Assembly (NCBI RefSeq): GCF_014280435.1
Contig: NZ_CP060388.1
Location: 1,116,001 to 1,180,000 of the forward strand
Reading direction: 5' to 3'
DNA length: 64,000 bases
Origin: Sphingobium sp. KCTC 72723
GTDB lineage: Bacteria; Pseudomonadota; Alphaproteobacteria; Sphingomonadales; Sphingomonadaceae
How positions within the stretch are numbered: the first letter of the stretch is position 1; each line of letters starts with the position of its first letter. A program made the translations under genes and the position numbers. Positions 44,597 to 55,327 of the stretch are shown piece by piece. Below the pieces are notes generated by a model. It worked only from the letters and a program-made list of their open reading frames with translations, did no database searches and was not told the origin of the DNA.

Positions 44597-45336
44597 TGTC
44601 ACGTCTTCGTATTCTTGCCGACCCTGATTTCCTACCGGCGCTCGATCGCGACGTGATTCGCCCTGATTTCGCGACGGGGCTCGGCTCGCTCGAGAGCCCA
44701 CCCCGGATCCTGCTTCTATATGGTTCGCTCCGCGAGCGGTCGTTCAGCCGACTTGCCGTCGAGGAAGCGGCGCGGTTGCTGATCCTGTTCGGAGCCGAAG
44801 TCCGGATATTCGATCCAAGCGATTTGCCATTGCCCGATCAGGTGAAGGCCGATGACCACCCCGCCGTCCACGAGTTGCGCGAGCATGCCTTGTGGTCGGA
44901 AGGCCAGGTGTGGTGCAGCCCCGAGCGGCATGGCCAGATCACCGGCATCATGAAGGCCCAGATCGACCATCTTCCATTGGAGTTCGGCGGCATGCGGCCA
45001 ACGCAGGGCCGAACGCTTGCTGTCATGCAGGTGTCGGGCGGATCGCAGTCGTTCAACGCGGTCAACACGCTTCGACTGCTCGGTCGCTGGATGCGGATGT
45101 TCACGATCCCCAACCAGTCGAGTGTCGCCATGGCCTTCAAGGAGTTCGACGAGGCCGGGCGCATGAGACCATCGAGCTATTATGATCGCATCGTCGATGT
45201 GATGGAAGAACTGGTGCGGTTCACCGTGCTGACGCGTGGGCACGCAGAGCAACTCGTCGATCGCTATTCCGAGCGCAAGTCGGCGGCCTCCAAACGGGAT
45301 GCCGCAAAGGATCTTGCTACGCAGTCGGTCGCTTGA
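44596..45336 (+). CDS. arsH: ArsH, NADPH-dependent FMN reductase
   Basis: 246 residues. The flavodoxin-like core starts with [20 protein letters not shown] (FMN-binding GSLR), then [40 protein letters not shown] and a C-terminal [18 protein letters not shown]. ArsH oxidises trivalent organoarsenicals to less toxic pentavalent forms and can reduce metals and quinones with NADPH. It is the last gene of the ars operon and starts 1 bp inside the arsN2 stop. Confidence 0.93.
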   Translation: MSRLRILADPDFLPALDRDVIRPDFATGLGSLESPPRILLLYGSLRERSFSRLAVEEAARLLILFGAEVRIFDPSDLPLPDQVKADDHPAVHELREHALWSEGQVWCSPERHGQITGIMKAQIDHLPLEFGGMRPTQGRTLAVMQVSGGSQSFNAVNTLRLLGRWMRMFTIPNQSSVAMAFKEFDEAGRMRPSSYYDRIVDVMEELVRFTVLTRGHAEQLVDRYSERKSAASKRDAAKDLATQSVA

Positions 45337-45356
45337 ACGCATAGCCCATTGCAGGA

Positions 45357-46124
45357 TCACCTAGACGACGACTTGGCCGCCCGTTTCGGCAGCAAGGCAA
45401 CAAGCAGCACGATGGCGACAGCCAGTGCGACGGACGCCAGCGGCCTGCTCAGGGCGAGGCCACCGTGATCGATCGGTTTATCGAGAAAATCGCCCACCGC
45501 AGCACCAAGAGGGCGGGTCAGAATGAAGGCGGCCCAGAACAAGGTAATCCGGCTGATGTTCGTGGCAAAATAAGCAGCTGCTAGAAGCGCGAGCATAAGA
45601 CCAAACACCGCAGCAGCACCGATGTAGCCAAGGCCGCCGGTGTCAGCGAGCCAGTCCCCGAGCGCGGTGCCGAGTGTCTGGGATATGGTGATCGTGATCC
45701 AGTAGAACAGCTCCGCACGCGGCTCATGGACCGTTTCGACGGAGATGGATCCCAGCGCTCGATACCAAGTGAACAGCGACACCAAAACCAGCGTCAATAA
45801 TAGTGCAGAACCTCCCGGGTAGCCGATGCCGAGGGAGCGCGTGGCAAAGTCGGCCATCGTCGTGCCCGCTGTAGTCGACGCGATGATCGTCGCCCAATAG
45901 AGCGCTGGTCGATAGCGGGTCGCCGCGATCTGCCAAGCGACCAGTGCAATGAGCAATCCCAGGAAGATCGCGCTGCCGATGAGATAGCCAAGGTTCAGCG
46001 TCATGCTGATGGTGTCACCGGCCGTTTCACCGAGCGTGGTCGCCAGGATCTTGATGATCCAGAAGCCGAGTGTAACGGCGGGCACCTTGACAAGTGCAGT
46101 GCGGGTCGAGTCCGTCATCGGCAT
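45357..46124 (-). CDS. COG4705-like membrane protein with four internal repeats
   Basis: 255 residues, about eight membrane segments. A motif T-x-G-x3-(G/A)-D recurs: TLGETAGD (30-37), TAGTTMAD (85-92), TLGTALGD (150-157) and RPLGAAVGD (204-212). Each except the last is followed by a GLGY/GIGY-like turn and a long hydrophobic helix. The four acidic motifs would face one another in the membrane, as in a carrier with repeat symmetry. I recall this pattern from COG4705 membrane proteins; no biochemical function is established to my knowledge. It is convergent with the ars operon and divergent from the RND adaptor at 46255, suggesting a metal-linked transport role. Confidence 0.75.
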   Translation of the reverse strand: MPMTDSTRTALVKVPAVTLGFWIIKILATTLGETAGDTISMTLNLGYLIGSAIFLGLLIALVAWQIAATRYRPALYWATIIASTTAGTTMADFATRSLGIGYPGGSALLLTLVLVSLFTWYRALGSISVETVHEPRAELFYWITITISQTLGTALGDWLADTGGLGYIGAAAVFGLMLALLAAAYFATNISRITLFWAAFILTRPLGAAVGDFLDKPIDHGGLALSRPLASVALAVAIVLLVALLPKRAAKSSSR

Positions 46125-46254
46125 TGCTTATCCTTCAACCGTCCCCGCAATCATCTATACTCATTCACCCGCATCGAAAGCGGCGCGCCTCGACATTGGG
46201 ATTTTGTATAGCGCCGCCAAGTTCGCCCCAATCTTGCTATCTTAAAGATGCGCG

Positions 46255-47247
46255 ATGACGCGACCAGTCCACCCCGCTTTGTTGTTGCCAATCGTCTTGC
46301 TCCACGGTTGCGGCAGTGCCCCCTCGGCAAAGCCTGCGGCCCCGGCCAAGGCTGAAGCGGTGGCACATGAAGCCGACCTGCTGAAACTCACACTGACCAA
46401 TCAGGCCCAGCAGCGGCTTGGAATCCGCCTCGTGCGGATCGGCGATGGCAGCGCGGCTCGGATGCGCGAGACGAGCGGCGAAGTCGTCGTCCCGCCGTCT
46501 GGTGCGGGTGGCGTGCCAACGGGGTCGACGAGCAACATTGCCCAGATCGGCGCCAGCCAGGCTATTGCCGATGGCGAAGTCGCGCGCACGCAGGCGCTGG
46601 TACGCCTGGCTCGGATTGCGCTCGGCAGAGCCGATGCGCTGGTTCGCGAGGAAGCAGGCAGCGTGCGGGCGCGCGACGAGGCCGCTGCAGGACTTGCGAC
46701 GGCGCGCGCAGCGGCGGATGCCGCGCAGGCACAGCGACGATTGCTGGGGCCATCCGTGGGCGCGATGAGCAATCAGGCAACACTGTGGGTCCGTGTGCCC
46801 GTGTTCGGCACCGACATTGGCGGAGTCGATCGCGACCGCGCAGCGACAGTCCGGCCTCTGGGCGACCCAGTTGCTTCGCCGCGCAGCGCACGCGCCGTTC
46901 AGGCACCGCCATCGGCGAATGCAGCAGCGGGCACTGTCGATCTGTACTTCGCGCTCGACAATCGCGACCGAGCCTATCGTGTCGGGCAGCGGGTGGCGGT
47001 CGCGCTGCCGGTTGGTGGTGCGCAAGCGGGGCTGTCCGTGCCCACGGCCGCTATCGTCCGCGATATTTATGGTGGCGAATGGGTCTATCGACGCACTGCG
47101 CCCAACACTTATGTCCGCCAACGTATTGAGGTTGCCAGCGTCGCGGGCGATCACGCCTTGCTGTCACGCGGGCTTGAGCGCGGAGCCGAGGTCGTGACCG
47201 ATGGGGCGGCCGAATTGTTCGGCACCGAGTTCGGGACGCCGCACTGA
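46255..47247 (+). CDS. Compact RND periplasmic adaptor (lipoprotein) of a third metal pump
   Basis: 330 residues, short for a heavy-metal adaptor (about 380-520). A lipobox LLHGC (Cys about 19) predicts a lipoprotein anchor. A short beta start is followed by a helical hairpin ([40 protein letters not shown]), a barrel ([15 protein letters not shown]), and a membrane-proximal domain ending in [20 protein letters not shown]. No His/Met-rich metal-binding N-terminus is present. Its stop overlaps the pump gene start by 1 bp. The CzcB/CusB-like class follows from fold and partner. Confidence 0.8.
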   Translation: MTRPVHPALLLPIVLLHGCGSAPSAKPAAPAKAEAVAHEADLLKLTLTNQAQQRLGIRLVRIGDGSAARMRETSGEVVVPPSGAGGVPTGSTSNIAQIGASQAIADGEVARTQALVRLARIALGRADALVREEAGSVRARDEAAAGLATARAAADAAQAQRRLLGPSVGAMSNQATLWVRVPVFGTDIGGVDRDRAATVRPLGDPVASPRSARAVQAPPSANAAAGTVDLYFALDNRDRAYRVGQRVAVALPVGGAQAGLSVPTAAIVRDIYGGEWVYRRTAPNTYVRQRIEVASVAGDHALLSRGLERGAEVVTDGAAELFGTEFGTPH

Positions 47248-50200
47248 TGCTTGGTCATCTGATCCGCGCCGCGCTGACCCAGCGGGTGCTCGTTATCGCC
47301 ATGGCCGCGCTGCTCGTCGTCCTTGGCCTGCGCGCCACCAGCGACGTGCCCCTCGACGTGTTCCCCGAGTTCGCGCCGCCGATGGTCGAGGTCCAGACCG
47401 AAGCGCCGGGCATGTCGACCGAGGAAGTCGAAAGCCTGGTCACAGTGCCGATCGAGGTGGCGGTGAGCGGCGTTCCCGATCTGGCAACGCTGCGCTCGAA
47501 ATCGGTGCTCGGGCTTTCGTCGGTCCAGATTCTGTTCAAGCGCGGCACGGATGTGATCCGGGCACGGCAACTGGTGCAGGAGCGCGTGACGCAGGCACAG
47601 GCCCGGCTGCCTACCGCAGCGCGCCCGCCTGTCATGCTGCCGCCGCTCTCATCAACCAGTCGCGCCATGAAGATCGGCATCACCTCGACCAAGCTGGACC
47701 AGATGCAGATTTCCGAGCTGGCGCGCTGGACGATCCGGCCACGGCTGATGGCCGTGCCGGGCGTCGCCAATGTGGCGATCTGGGGTCTGCGCGACAGGCA
47801 ATTGCAAATTCTTGTGGATCCCGACCGGCTGCGAGCGGCGGGCGTCACGCTCGACGAATTACGGGTGGCGGCTGGCGATGCCGTGCTGGTCGGTGGCGGC
47901 GGCTTTGTCGATACACCCACCCAGCGCCTTGCCGTGCAGCAGACGAGCGCGATTCAGAGCGCTGACGATCTCGCACAGGCGATCGTCAAGCAGAGCGGCG
48001 ATGCGCCGGTGCGGATCGGCGACGTTGCGCGCGTCGTCGATGGGTTCGCCGCCCCGATCGGCAACGCGATTATCGACGACGTGCCCGGTCTGATGCTGAT
48101 CGTCGAAAAGCAGCCGACCGGCAACACACTGCAACTGACGCGCGATGTGGAAGCCGCATTGGCCGAACTCGCGCCCGGGCTGCGTGACGTGAAGGTCGAT
48201 ACGACCATCTTTCGCCCCGCGACCTTCATCGAGCGCTCGATCGACAACCTCACCCGTGCGCTGCTGATCGGCTGCGTCCTGGTGGCCATCGTGCTGTTCC
48301 TGTTCACCCGCGACTGGCGGCAGGCAACGATCAGCCTGGTGGCGATCCCGCTGTCGTTGCTCGGTGCGGGGCTGGTGCTGCTGTGGAGCGGTGCGACGAT
48401 CAACACGATGGTCATCGCGGGATTGGTCATCGCGCTTGGCGAAGTGGTCGATGATGCGATCATCGATGTCGAGAACATCGCCCGGCGGCTGCGCCTTAAT
48501 CGCGAGGCGGGCAATCCGCGCTCGGCGTTCGACGTGGTGCTGTCGGCTTCGCTGGAAGTGCGGTCGGCAGTCGTCTTCGCGTCGCTGATCGTGATGCTGG
48601 TCTTCCTGCCGATCTTCTTCCTCGGCGGCGTGGCCGGCACCTTCTTCCAGCCGCTCGCCATCGCTTATGTGCTGGCGATTGCCGCCTCGCTGCTGGTCGC
48701 GCTGGTCGTCACGCCCGCGATGTGCCTGTTCCTGTTGCCGAATGCGCCGTTGAAGGCCGAGCGCGACACCCGGCTCGTGGCTTTGCTCAAGCGGCGCTAC
48801 GCGGGTGCGCTTCCCCGGCTGGTCGCGCGCCCGACACTCGCCATGGGGGGTGTCGCGGGCGGACTGCTGCTCGCGGGGCTGGGCTATGCCGGGTTCAAGG
48901 ACCAGTTCCTGCCCGATTTCCGCGAAACCGATTTTCTGATGCACTTTGTCGAGAAGCCGGGGACGTCGATCGAGGCAATGGACCGCATCACCATCCGCGC
49001 GTCGAAGGAGCTGCGCGCAATCCCCGGCGTGCGCAATTTCGGCGCGCATATCGGCCGCGCAGAGGCTGCCGACGAGGTGGTCGGGCCGAATTTTACCGAA
49101 CTGTGGATCAGCCTCGACGAAAATGCGCCCTATGACGAGAGCGTCGCGCGCATCAAGGCGGCGATCGACGGCTATCCCGGCCTTTATCGCGACGTGCTGA
49201 CCTATCTGCGCGAGCGCATCAAGGAAGTGCTGACCGGGGCGGGTGCGACCGTCGTCGTCCGCATCTTCGGACCGGAGCAGGAGGAATTGCGCGCAGCGGC
49301 CGAGCGGGTGCGCGCCAAGGTGGCGGGCATCCCCGGCGTCACGGATCTGAAGGTCGAGCAACAGGTGCTGGTGCCGCAGATTCAGGTGATTCCGCGCCCG
49401 GTTGACCTCGCGACCTTCGGGCTGACCGCTGGCGAAGTGCGCCGACAGGCGCAAACGCTCGTCGCGGGGCAGAAACTGGGCGAAATCTACCGCGATCAGA
49501 AAGCGTTCGACGTTGCGCTGTGGGGCGAACCAGCGGTGCGCGGCGATCTGCACGCGCTGGCCGATCTGATGATCCTGTCACCATCAGGCGCGCCGGTGCG
49601 ATTGCGCGATGTCGCCGATGTGCAGATCATGCCGGCACCGAACGAAGTGAAGCGCGAAAATGGCCAGCGCCGGATCGACGTGACGCTCAACGTCGCGGGC
49701 GCGGATCTGGGCGGCGTCGCCCGTGCGGTAGAAGCGGCAGTGGCGCAGGTGCCGTTCGCCACCGGCTACAGCCCGCGCGTGCTCGGCGAATATGCTGCGC
49801 TCCAGGAATCGCGCCAACGTCTTTGGACCACGGGGCTGCTGTGCCTGATCGGCGTCCTGCTGCTTGTCTGGCTCGAATTCCGTTCGGGACGGATTACCGC
49901 ACTTGTCGCCTTGAGCCTGCCCTTCGCGCTCGTCGGCGGGGTGGCCGGGGTGGCGTTGACCGGTGGCGTGCTGTCGCTCGGTTCGTTGGTCGGTTTCGTC
50001 ACTGTGATCGGCATTTCAGCGCGAAACGGCATCATGCTGCTGTCGCACTATGATCATCTCCGCAGGGTGGAAGGAGAGGCGTTTGGCCCCGAGCTGATCC
50101 TGCGCGGCGCTGAAGAGCGGCTGGTGCCAATCCTGATGACTGCCCTGTGCGCGGGTCTTGCGCTCCTGCCGCTGGTGGTCGCGGGCGACAAGCCCGGGCA

Positions 50201-50348
50201 CGAGATCGAACATCCGATGGCGATCGTCATCCTTGGCGGGCTGGTGTCGTCGACCCTGCTCAACCTGTTCCTGATGCCCGCGCTTTATGCGCGCTTTGGT
50301 GAGGAGGAGCACAGGCCCCAAGCCGTGCGTGCGGGGCAGCCGGCATGA
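47247..50348 (+). CDS. HME-type RND efflux pump with variant TM4 motif
   Basis: 1033 residues. HME family start: [40 protein letters not shown]. The fourth membrane segment reads [16 protein letters not shown], which has neither CzcA's DFG-x3-DGA nor CusA's AIG-x3-DAA. Positions equivalent to CusA M623 fall in [11 protein letters not shown] without a Met. So it is a third HME subgroup whose metal is not predictable. The tight operon adaptor-pump-NodT channel-response regulator-kinase implies dedicated induction. Overlaps: 1 bp with adaptor, 4 bp with channel gene. Confidence 0.87.
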   Translation: MLGHLIRAALTQRVLVIAMAALLVVLGLRATSDVPLDVFPEFAPPMVEVQTEAPGMSTEEVESLVTVPIEVAVSGVPDLATLRSKSVLGLSSVQILFKRGTDVIRARQLVQERVTQAQARLPTAARPPVMLPPLSSTSRAMKIGITSTKLDQMQISELARWTIRPRLMAVPGVANVAIWGLRDRQLQILVDPDRLRAAGVTLDELRVAAGDAVLVGGGGFVDTPTQRLAVQQTSAIQSADDLAQAIVKQSGDAPVRIGDVARVVDGFAAPIGNAIIDDVPGLMLIVEKQPTGNTLQLTRDVEAALAELAPGLRDVKVDTTIFRPATFIERSIDNLTRALLIGCVLVAIVLFLFTRDWRQATISLVAIPLSLLGAGLVLLWSGATINTMVIAGLVIALGEVVDDAIIDVENIARRLRLNREAGNPRSAFDVVLSASLEVRSAVVFASLIVMLVFLPIFFLGGVAGTFFQPLAIAYVLAIAASLLVALVVTPAMCLFLLPNAPLKAERDTRLVALLKRRYAGALPRLVARPTLAMGGVAGGLLLAGLGYAGFKDQFLPDFRETDFLMHFVEKPGTSIEAMDRITIRASKELRAIPGVRNFGAHIGRAEAADEVVGPNFTELWISLDENAPYDESVARIKAAIDGYPGLYRDVLTYLRERIKEVLTGAGATVVVRIFGPEQEELRAAAERVRAKVAGIPGVTDLKVEQQVLVPQIQVIPRPVDLATFGLTAGEVRRQAQTLVAGQKLGEIYRDQKAFDVALWGEPAVRGDLHALADLMILSPSGAPVRLRDVADVQIMPAPNEVKRENGQRRIDVTLNVAGADLGGVARAVEAAVAQVPFATGYSPRVLGEYAALQESRQRLWTTGLLCLIGVLLLVWLEFRSGRITALVALSLPFALVGGVAGVALTGGVLSLGSLVGFVTVIGISARNGIMLLSHYDHLRRVEGEAFGPELILRGAEERLVPILMTALCAGLALLPLVVAGDKPGHEIEHPMAIVILGGLVSSTLLNLFLMPALYARFGEEEHRPQAVRAGQPA

Positions 50349-51721
50349 AGCGCCTCGCCCCTCTCGCTGCGCTGATCCTCACAGCTTGCATGGCCGCGCC
50401 TGCGCCGCCCCTGACGATAGCGTCGCCTGCCGCCATGGGGCCGTTCGCGGACCTGCCCATCGCATCCATCGCTCCCGTCCCTGAGAATTGGTGGCACCTC
50501 TATAACGATCCCGTGCTCGACCGCCTGGTTCAGGCGAGCCTCGCCGCCAACGCCGACTTGCGCGTCGCCTACGCCAATCTTGACGGCGCGCGCGCGGCGC
50601 TGCGACAGGCGCGTGCGGCGCGGTTGCCGCAGACCACGATCGAAAGTGCAGCCACGGTCGATGGCAGCGCCAGCCAGCCCAGCGCTTCGTCAAACGTGCC
50701 CACTACCGACTATGACCTTGCCCTGACCGCAAGCTGGGACGCCGATCTGTTCGGCCGCCTGCGCTCGGGCGCGCTGGCCGCCGCTGCGGATGCAGAGGCG
50801 CAGGCCGCCGCGCTCGATGGGCTTCGCGTCGCCGTCGCGGCCGACACGGTGCTGGCCTATATCGAGCTATGTGGCGCGACGCAGGCGCTGGGCGTCGCAA
50901 GCGCACAGGTGCGGGTGCAGGAACGATCGGTCGCCGCGGTGACCAGTCAGCTCCGCGAGGGCGAGGTTTCGCCGCTTGAGGTGTCGCAGGCAGCAAATCT
51001 GCTCGAAACCACCCGCGCGACGGTTGCGCCCTATGAAGCATTGCAGGCGAACGCCCGCTATCGGCTCACCACATTACAAGGCCGCCCACCGGCTGATGCG
51101 CGGACCGATCCGCTCATGTGTAGCGCCCCGCCGACGCTTATCGCTGCCGTCCCGGTGGGCGACGGGCAGGAGCTGCTCCTGCGCCGCCCCGACATCCGCG
51201 AAGCCGAACGCCGTCTTGCCGCCGCCGCTGCCCGTATCGGAGTGGCGCGAGCCGACCTTTATCCGCGTGTCAATCTGGGTGGCGCAATGGGGTTGCTCAC
51301 CGGTAATTTCGTCGCGACTGCCTCGCCACTGATCAGTTGGGCTTTCCCCAACCAGGCCCCCGCGCGGGCACGGATCGAGCAGGCGCGGGCGACTGAGCGG
51401 GCAGCGTTGGCGAGCTGGGATGTCGCGGTCTTGCGAGCGCTACGCGAAGTCGAGACCGCTCTGGCAACCTATGATACCGAAGTGCGGCGAAACCGCACGC
51501 TGGGCGCGGCGTTGGCGCAGGCGGACCTCACCGCCCGTCGCGCCGCCGCGCGCGTCCGGCTCGGTGACGCCGCCTTCCTGCTCCAGCTCGACGCGGAACG
51601 CACCCGTGCTCAAGCTGCGCTGGCACAGGCGCAGTCCGATCTTGCTGTCGCACAAGCCCAGGTCGCATTGTTTCGGGCGCTTGGTGGTGGGTGGCAGAGC
51701 GAGGCAACGGCGCTACAGTGA
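50345..51721 (+). CDS. NodT-type outer-membrane efflux lipoprotein
   Basis: 458 residues. Lipobox ILTACMAAP (Cys about 15). NodT/OprM hallmarks: [59 protein letters not shown] segment, and the second repeat [20 protein letters not shown]. The OprM-type class rather than the CzcC/CusC type is unusual as partner of an HME pump. It forms the outer-membrane exit of the pump at 47247. It ends 4 bp before the response regulator gene. Confidence 0.86.
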   Translation: MKRLAPLAALILTACMAAPAPPLTIASPAAMGPFADLPIASIAPVPENWWHLYNDPVLDRLVQASLAANADLRVAYANLDGARAALRQARAARLPQTTIESAATVDGSASQPSASSNVPTTDYDLALTASWDADLFGRLRSGALAAAADAEAQAAALDGLRVAVAADTVLAYIELCGATQALGVASAQVRVQERSVAAVTSQLREGEVSPLEVSQAANLLETTRATVAPYEALQANARYRLTTLQGRPPADARTDPLMCSAPPTLIAAVPVGDGQELLLRRPDIREAERRLAAAAARIGVARADLYPRVNLGGAMGLLTGNFVATASPLISWAFPNQAPARARIEQARATERAALASWDVAVLRALREVETALATYDTEVRRNRTLGAALAQADLTARRAAARVRLGDAAFLLQLDAERTRAQAALAQAQSDLAVAQAQVALFRALGGGWQSEATALQ

Positions 51722-51725
51722 CGCC

Positions 51726-52400
51726 ATGCGCATTCTGATCATCGAGGACGACGCCGACACCAGTCGATTCATCGCCCGTGGCCTGAGCGAACTGGGGCAC
51801 CATGTCGTGACCAGCGCGGACGGTCGCGATGGGCTGTTCGTGGCGACCGAGGGTGGCTTCGATGCGCTGGTGATCGATCGGATGCTCCCTGGGCTTGACG
51901 GCCTGTCCCTCGTCAAGGCGTTGCGCGCGGCCGGCAACACCGCGCCGGTGTTGATGCTGACCGCGATCGGCGGCATTGCCGACCGGGTCGAAGGTCTGGA
52001 GGGCGGCGCCGACGATTATCTGATCAAGCCTTTCGCCTTTTCCGAGCTTGCGGCGCGGCTCCAGGCGCTCGGCCGCCGCCCGGTCGCGGCGGTCGAACCG
52101 GCGCGGCTGGCGGCAGGGGATATCATCCTCGACCTCCATCGCCGCACAGTCACGCGCTCAGGCCAGCGCGTGACGCTCCAGCCACGCGAATTCACGCTGC
52201 TGGCCGAGTTGATGCGTCATCCCGGCCGTGTGATGACGCGGACGATGCTGCTCGAACGCGTTTGGGATTTCGATTTCGATCCCAAGACCAACATCGTCGA
52301 AACCCACCTCAGTCGACTGCGTTCCAAACTCAATGCCGGCTTCGACACCGATGCGATCGAGACGGTACGCGGCGCGGGCTATATGATCCGCGAGACGTGA
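51726..52400 (+). CDS. OmpR-family response regulator of the third RND pump
   Basis: 224 residues. The receiver domain has acidic residues E7-D8-D9, phospho-acceptor D51 (LVIDRMLPGLDG), T79 region LMLTA and K101 (YLIKPF). A winged-helix DNA-binding domain follows (VTLQPREFTLLAELMRHPGR, MLLERVWDFDFDPKTNIVET, HLSRLRSKL). This CzcR/CopR-like class controls metal efflux operons. It starts 4 bp after the channel gene and its stop overlaps the kinase start, so the whole five-gene unit is probably one transcript. Confidence 0.9.
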   Translation: MRILIIEDDADTSRFIARGLSELGHHVVTSADGRDGLFVATEGGFDALVIDRMLPGLDGLSLVKALRAAGNTAPVLMLTAIGGIADRVEGLEGGADDYLIKPFAFSELAARLQALGRRPVAAVEPARLAAGDIILDLHRRTVTRSGQRVTLQPREFTLLAELMRHPGRVMTRTMLLERVWDFDFDPKTNIVETHLSRLRSKLNAGFDTDAIETVRGAGYMIRET

Positions 52401-53746
52401 TGCTCGGCTCGCAGACAAAAAGCTGGTGGCGGACAACCTTCGGCCTTGTTGCGCTGGTCGCGATCGGGTTCGGGGTCGCCACCTTGGTGGTTGGTGGTAT
52501 TGCCTTCGAGGTGGTCCATGAAGAACTGGAAAAGCAGCTCGACCACCGAGTTGCCGCGGAGACCGCCGCGCTGATCGACGAGGGTGATGATGGTCCAAAC
52601 GGCGTCGCCAAGGCAATCGCGCGGCGCGAAGCGGCACGGAGCACAGCCAGTCTCGACTATCGCCTCGTCGATGCAGCTGGCCGCGGCGTCGCCGGAAAGC
52701 TCGACGCAACGGTGCCAACAGAACCGGGCTATGTCGAACTGCTGCCCTATACCCGCAACGGGGAGCGACGGATTGCTCAGTCGCTGACCACACGGTTGTC
52801 GGGCGGCCACCGTCTGCTCGTCGCCGCCGACCGCGCGGTCATCGACGAGATGGACGCGACGATGATCCGCCTGTTCGCCGGGGCATTTGGCGCAATCATG
52901 CTGCTGGGTATCGGAGCTGCATGGATTGTCGGTGCGGTCACTCGATCACGCCTAGCGCGGATCGACCGCACGGCGCTGGCAATCATCGACGGTGATATGA
53001 CGCAGCGAATGCCGATCACCGGCCAAGGCGACGAGTTCGATCGCGTCGCGGAAACCTTGAACCGGATGCTCGACCGCATCGGCCTGCTCATGGACAATCT
53101 GCGTCAGGTGTCGAGCGACGTCGCGCACGATTTGCGCACCCCTCTCACCCGCCTGCATAACCGGCTCGATGAGGCACTCAGCAGTGAGGATCGCGCGGTC
53201 CAGTTGTGCGCGATCGAGGCTGCGAGTGCGCAATCGCATGAACTTCTGGATATCTTTGCCGCCTTGCTCCGCATCGCCGAGGTCGAAGGATTGGGTTTAA
53301 GGGGGCAGTTCAGCGATGTCGCATTAAGCGACCTCGTCGAGGGAATCGTGGAGACCTATCGCCCCGACATGGAAGCCGGGGGCCATATTCTCATCGCGAA
53401 CATTAGCCCTGACATCAATCTCAAGGGAGATCGGCGCCTGCTCCAACAGTTGATGACCAACTTGCTGGACAACGCCCTCACCCATACACCACAAGGGACC
53501 ACGGTAAGCGTGACGCTGAATCGCCGAGGAGCGTCCACCCGATTGCTCGTCGTCGACGACGGACCTGGCGTCGAGGGCGACGTCACCAAACTCTTCGAGA
53601 GGTTCACGCGTGACGAGCGGAGCCGTACCACCAACGGTCATGGCCTTGGCCTCGCCTTAGTGTCAGCAATAGCGACCGCCCATCGGGGCAGTACCCAGAT
53701 CACCTCACCACCTGGATTCGAAGTGTTGGTCGAACTATCGGCATAA
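52400..53746 (+). CDS. Sensor histidine kinase of the third RND pump
   Basis: 448 residues from ATG 52400 (overlap with regulator TGA). Two membrane segments (LVALVAIGFGVATLVVGGIA and FGAIMLLGIGAAWIVGAVT) flank a periplasmic sensor of about 130 residues without an evident Cys/His metal cluster. HAMP region, HisKA with H243 (SDVAHDLRTPLTRL), and HATPase with NLLDNALTHTP, DDGPGVE and GHGLGLALVSAIA. It phosphorylates the regulator at 51726. The ligand is unknown; by context it is a metal or toxic compound exported by the pump. Confidence 0.9.
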   Translation: MLGSQTKSWWRTTFGLVALVAIGFGVATLVVGGIAFEVVHEELEKQLDHRVAAETAALIDEGDDGPNGVAKAIARREAARSTASLDYRLVDAAGRGVAGKLDATVPTEPGYVELLPYTRNGERRIAQSLTTRLSGGHRLLVAADRAVIDEMDATMIRLFAGAFGAIMLLGIGAAWIVGAVTRSRLARIDRTALAIIDGDMTQRMPITGQGDEFDRVAETLNRMLDRIGLLMDNLRQVSSDVAHDLRTPLTRLHNRLDEALSSEDRAVQLCAIEAASAQSHELLDIFAALLRIAEVEGLGLRGQFSDVALSDLVEGIVETYRPDMEAGGHILIANISPDINLKGDRRLLQQLMTNLLDNALTHTPQGTTVSVTLNRRGASTRLLVVDDGPGVEGDVTKLFERFTRDERSRTTNGHGLGLALVSAIATAHRGSTQITSPPGFEVLVELSA

Positions 53747-53840
53747 TGATCGTCCGAGCCGACACGCCTTTTTTTGACTGGCGCCATCAATGCGCCGAAA
53801 TCAAGATAGTTTGAAGTTGGTACGGTACAAACCTGGGAAG

Positions 53841-53864
53841 AAAAGGGTAAATTTGTACCCTTTT
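53841..53864. repeat. Perfect 9-bp inverted repeat
   Basis: AAAAGGGTA (53841-53849) and TACCCTTTT (53856-53864) flank the loop AATTTG. On either strand this is a stem ending in a short T4 tract, so it may act as a weak bidirectional terminator between the kinase gene and glsA, or as an operator. Confidence 0.55.
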
Positions 53865-54142
53865 GTCCTCATTGATGCGCAAGCGGCACTTCAGTGCCCT
53901 ACCTATTGCGGCGATCAAAATCCTAAGCCATCATCACTTCCAGATCGAACCGAGAGAGAGCCGAGCTACACGCTTTTTGCGGGCGATGAACCGCTGGACC
54001 TCGTGCCACGATTTGAATTAAACGCTGCCTTATTGATTCAAAGCGCAAGAGAATAGCCGCACAAAAAATGGAACTGGCATGTTCTCTTGCGCCATTTTGA
54101 ATATTACAGGACGTATTGTCGGTCGTTAAATAATATATCAAG

Positions 54143-54160
54143 CCGCGTTCTTGAACGCGG
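54143..54160. repeat. Perfect 8-bp hairpin CCGCGTTC/GAACGCGG
   Basis: CCGCGTTC (54143-54150), TT, GAACGCGG (54153-54160). The GC-rich stem lies within AT-rich DNA. No poly-T follows in the plus direction; in the minus direction the sequence CTTGATATATTATTTAA follows. It could help end minus-strand transcription of glsA, which stops at 54352. Confidence 0.45.
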
Positions 54161-54351
54161 CACGGTAACGCGTGACCAGTTTTCTAGCTTCCATCGTTGG
54201 AATCCTAAAAAAGTTCGCAATGTGGATTATAGGGGGAGCCAAATTCTTCTTTCCGGCAGGACCGGAAAAGGAAGAAAAGCACAGATATTTCCTATCTCTG
54301 CCGACAGCCCGCAAGGGTCGCTCCCAATCTTCAAACCATCACCCTACAGGA

Positions 54352-55293
54352 TCAATCGCCTTCTTCCGGCGGGCTGAACACAGACCATCCCGTGCGCCGC
54401 GCCAATTCCTCCAGCGCCAGCGTGCCAAGGCAGCTATTGCCGCTGGCATTCAGGCCCGGCGACCAGACCGCGATCGACGCCCGCCCCGGCACGATCGCCA
54501 GGATGCCCCCACCGACGCCAGACTTGCCGGGAATGCCCACGCGAAAGGCAAAGTCACCCGAAGCATCATAATGGCCGCATGTCAGCATCAGCGCGTTGAT
54601 ACGCCGTGCGCGGCGCGGCGAAATAACCCTGCCCCCGCCAGGATGCCGCCCGTCGAGCATCAGATAGCGTCCGGCCAGCGCCAGTTGCCGACAGTTCATC
54701 TCGATCGCGCATTGATGGAAATAGCTGCCCAGCACCAGATCGACCGGATGCCGCACATTGCCGAAGGCGCGCATATAATTGGCCAGTGCCATGTTGCGAA
54801 AGCCGGTCGCGGTTTCCGACGCGGCTACCGCTTCGTTTATCGCTATGCTGTCATCACCCGCCAGATAGCGCATGAAGCGCAACATCTCGCCAATCGCGAC
54901 GCGCGGCTGATGCCCGCCCAGATTGACGTCGGCCACCACGATCGCGCCTGCATTGATGAACGGATTGCGTGGGATGCCATGTTCATGTTCCAGCTGGGTG
55001 ATGGAGTTGAACGCATTGCCCGACGGCTCGCGCCCCACCCGGTCCCACAACTGATCGCCGACCTTGCCCAGCGCCAGCGTCAGCGCAAACACCTTGGACA
55101 CCGACTGGACCGAAAAGCCGATGTCGGCATCCCCGCCTGTCAGCAATCCGCCGTCTGCCGTGGCGATGGCAATGCCGAACTGCGCCGGGTCGACCTTGGC
55201 CAGTTCGGGGATATAGTCGGCGACCGTGCCACGCTCGTCCTGCGCCGCCATGGCGGCGACGATGTCCGCGACGATGCCGTGCAGGTCGATCAT
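54352..55293 (-). CDS. glsA: Glutaminase A
   Basis: 313 residues, serine-dependent beta-lactamase-like fold. Conserved blocks: [36 protein letters not shown] (S-x-x-K nucleophile motif), [20 protein letters not shown], and [15 protein letters not shown] near the C-terminus. It hydrolyses glutamine to glutamate and ammonia in the cytoplasm. It lies 34 bp after alaS on the same strand and may be read through from it. Base composition and the family content mark the start of apparent core genome. Confidence 0.93.
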   Translation of the reverse strand: MIDLHGIVADIVAAMAAQDERGTVADYIPELAKVDPAQFGIAIATADGGLLTGGDADIGFSVQSVSKVFALTLALGKVGDQLWDRVGREPSGNAFNSITQLEHEHGIPRNPFINAGAIVVADVNLGGHQPRVAIGEMLRFMRYLAGDDSIAINEAVAASETATGFRNMALANYMRAFGNVRHPVDLVLGSYFHQCAIEMNCRQLALAGRYLMLDGRHPGGGRVISPRRARRINALMLTCGHYDASGDFAFRVGIPGKSGVGGGILAIVPGRASIAVWSPGLNASGNSCLGTLALEELARRTGWSVFSPPEEGD

Positions 55294-55327
55294 CGCTTCG
55301 CCACGGCCATGCCGCCCCTCCGCCCGG

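Larger units (their letters stand above)
53747..54351. other. AT-richer non-coding stretch at the edge of the resistance block
   Basis: About 600 bp with visibly lower GC than all flanking genes. It begins with a T7 run (53767-53773) after the kinase gene. Open frames at 53790-54056 (plus) and from 54172 (plus, VTSFLASIVGILKKF then glutaminase antisense) show no recognisable family. Two perfect hairpins, listed separately, are embedded. The stretch separates the metal-resistance genes from apparently core genes, so it may be an old island border; no integrase, att repeat or IS end was found. Confidence 0.55.

Noticed and set aside
47859..49553. 564-codon open frame antisense to the third RND pump
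   Set aside because: Composition typical of antisense shadow; no recognisable domain.
53790..54056. 88-codon plus-strand frame in the AT-rich stretch
   Set aside because: The frame spans the 53841 hairpin, has no recognisable domain and no clear ribosome site.
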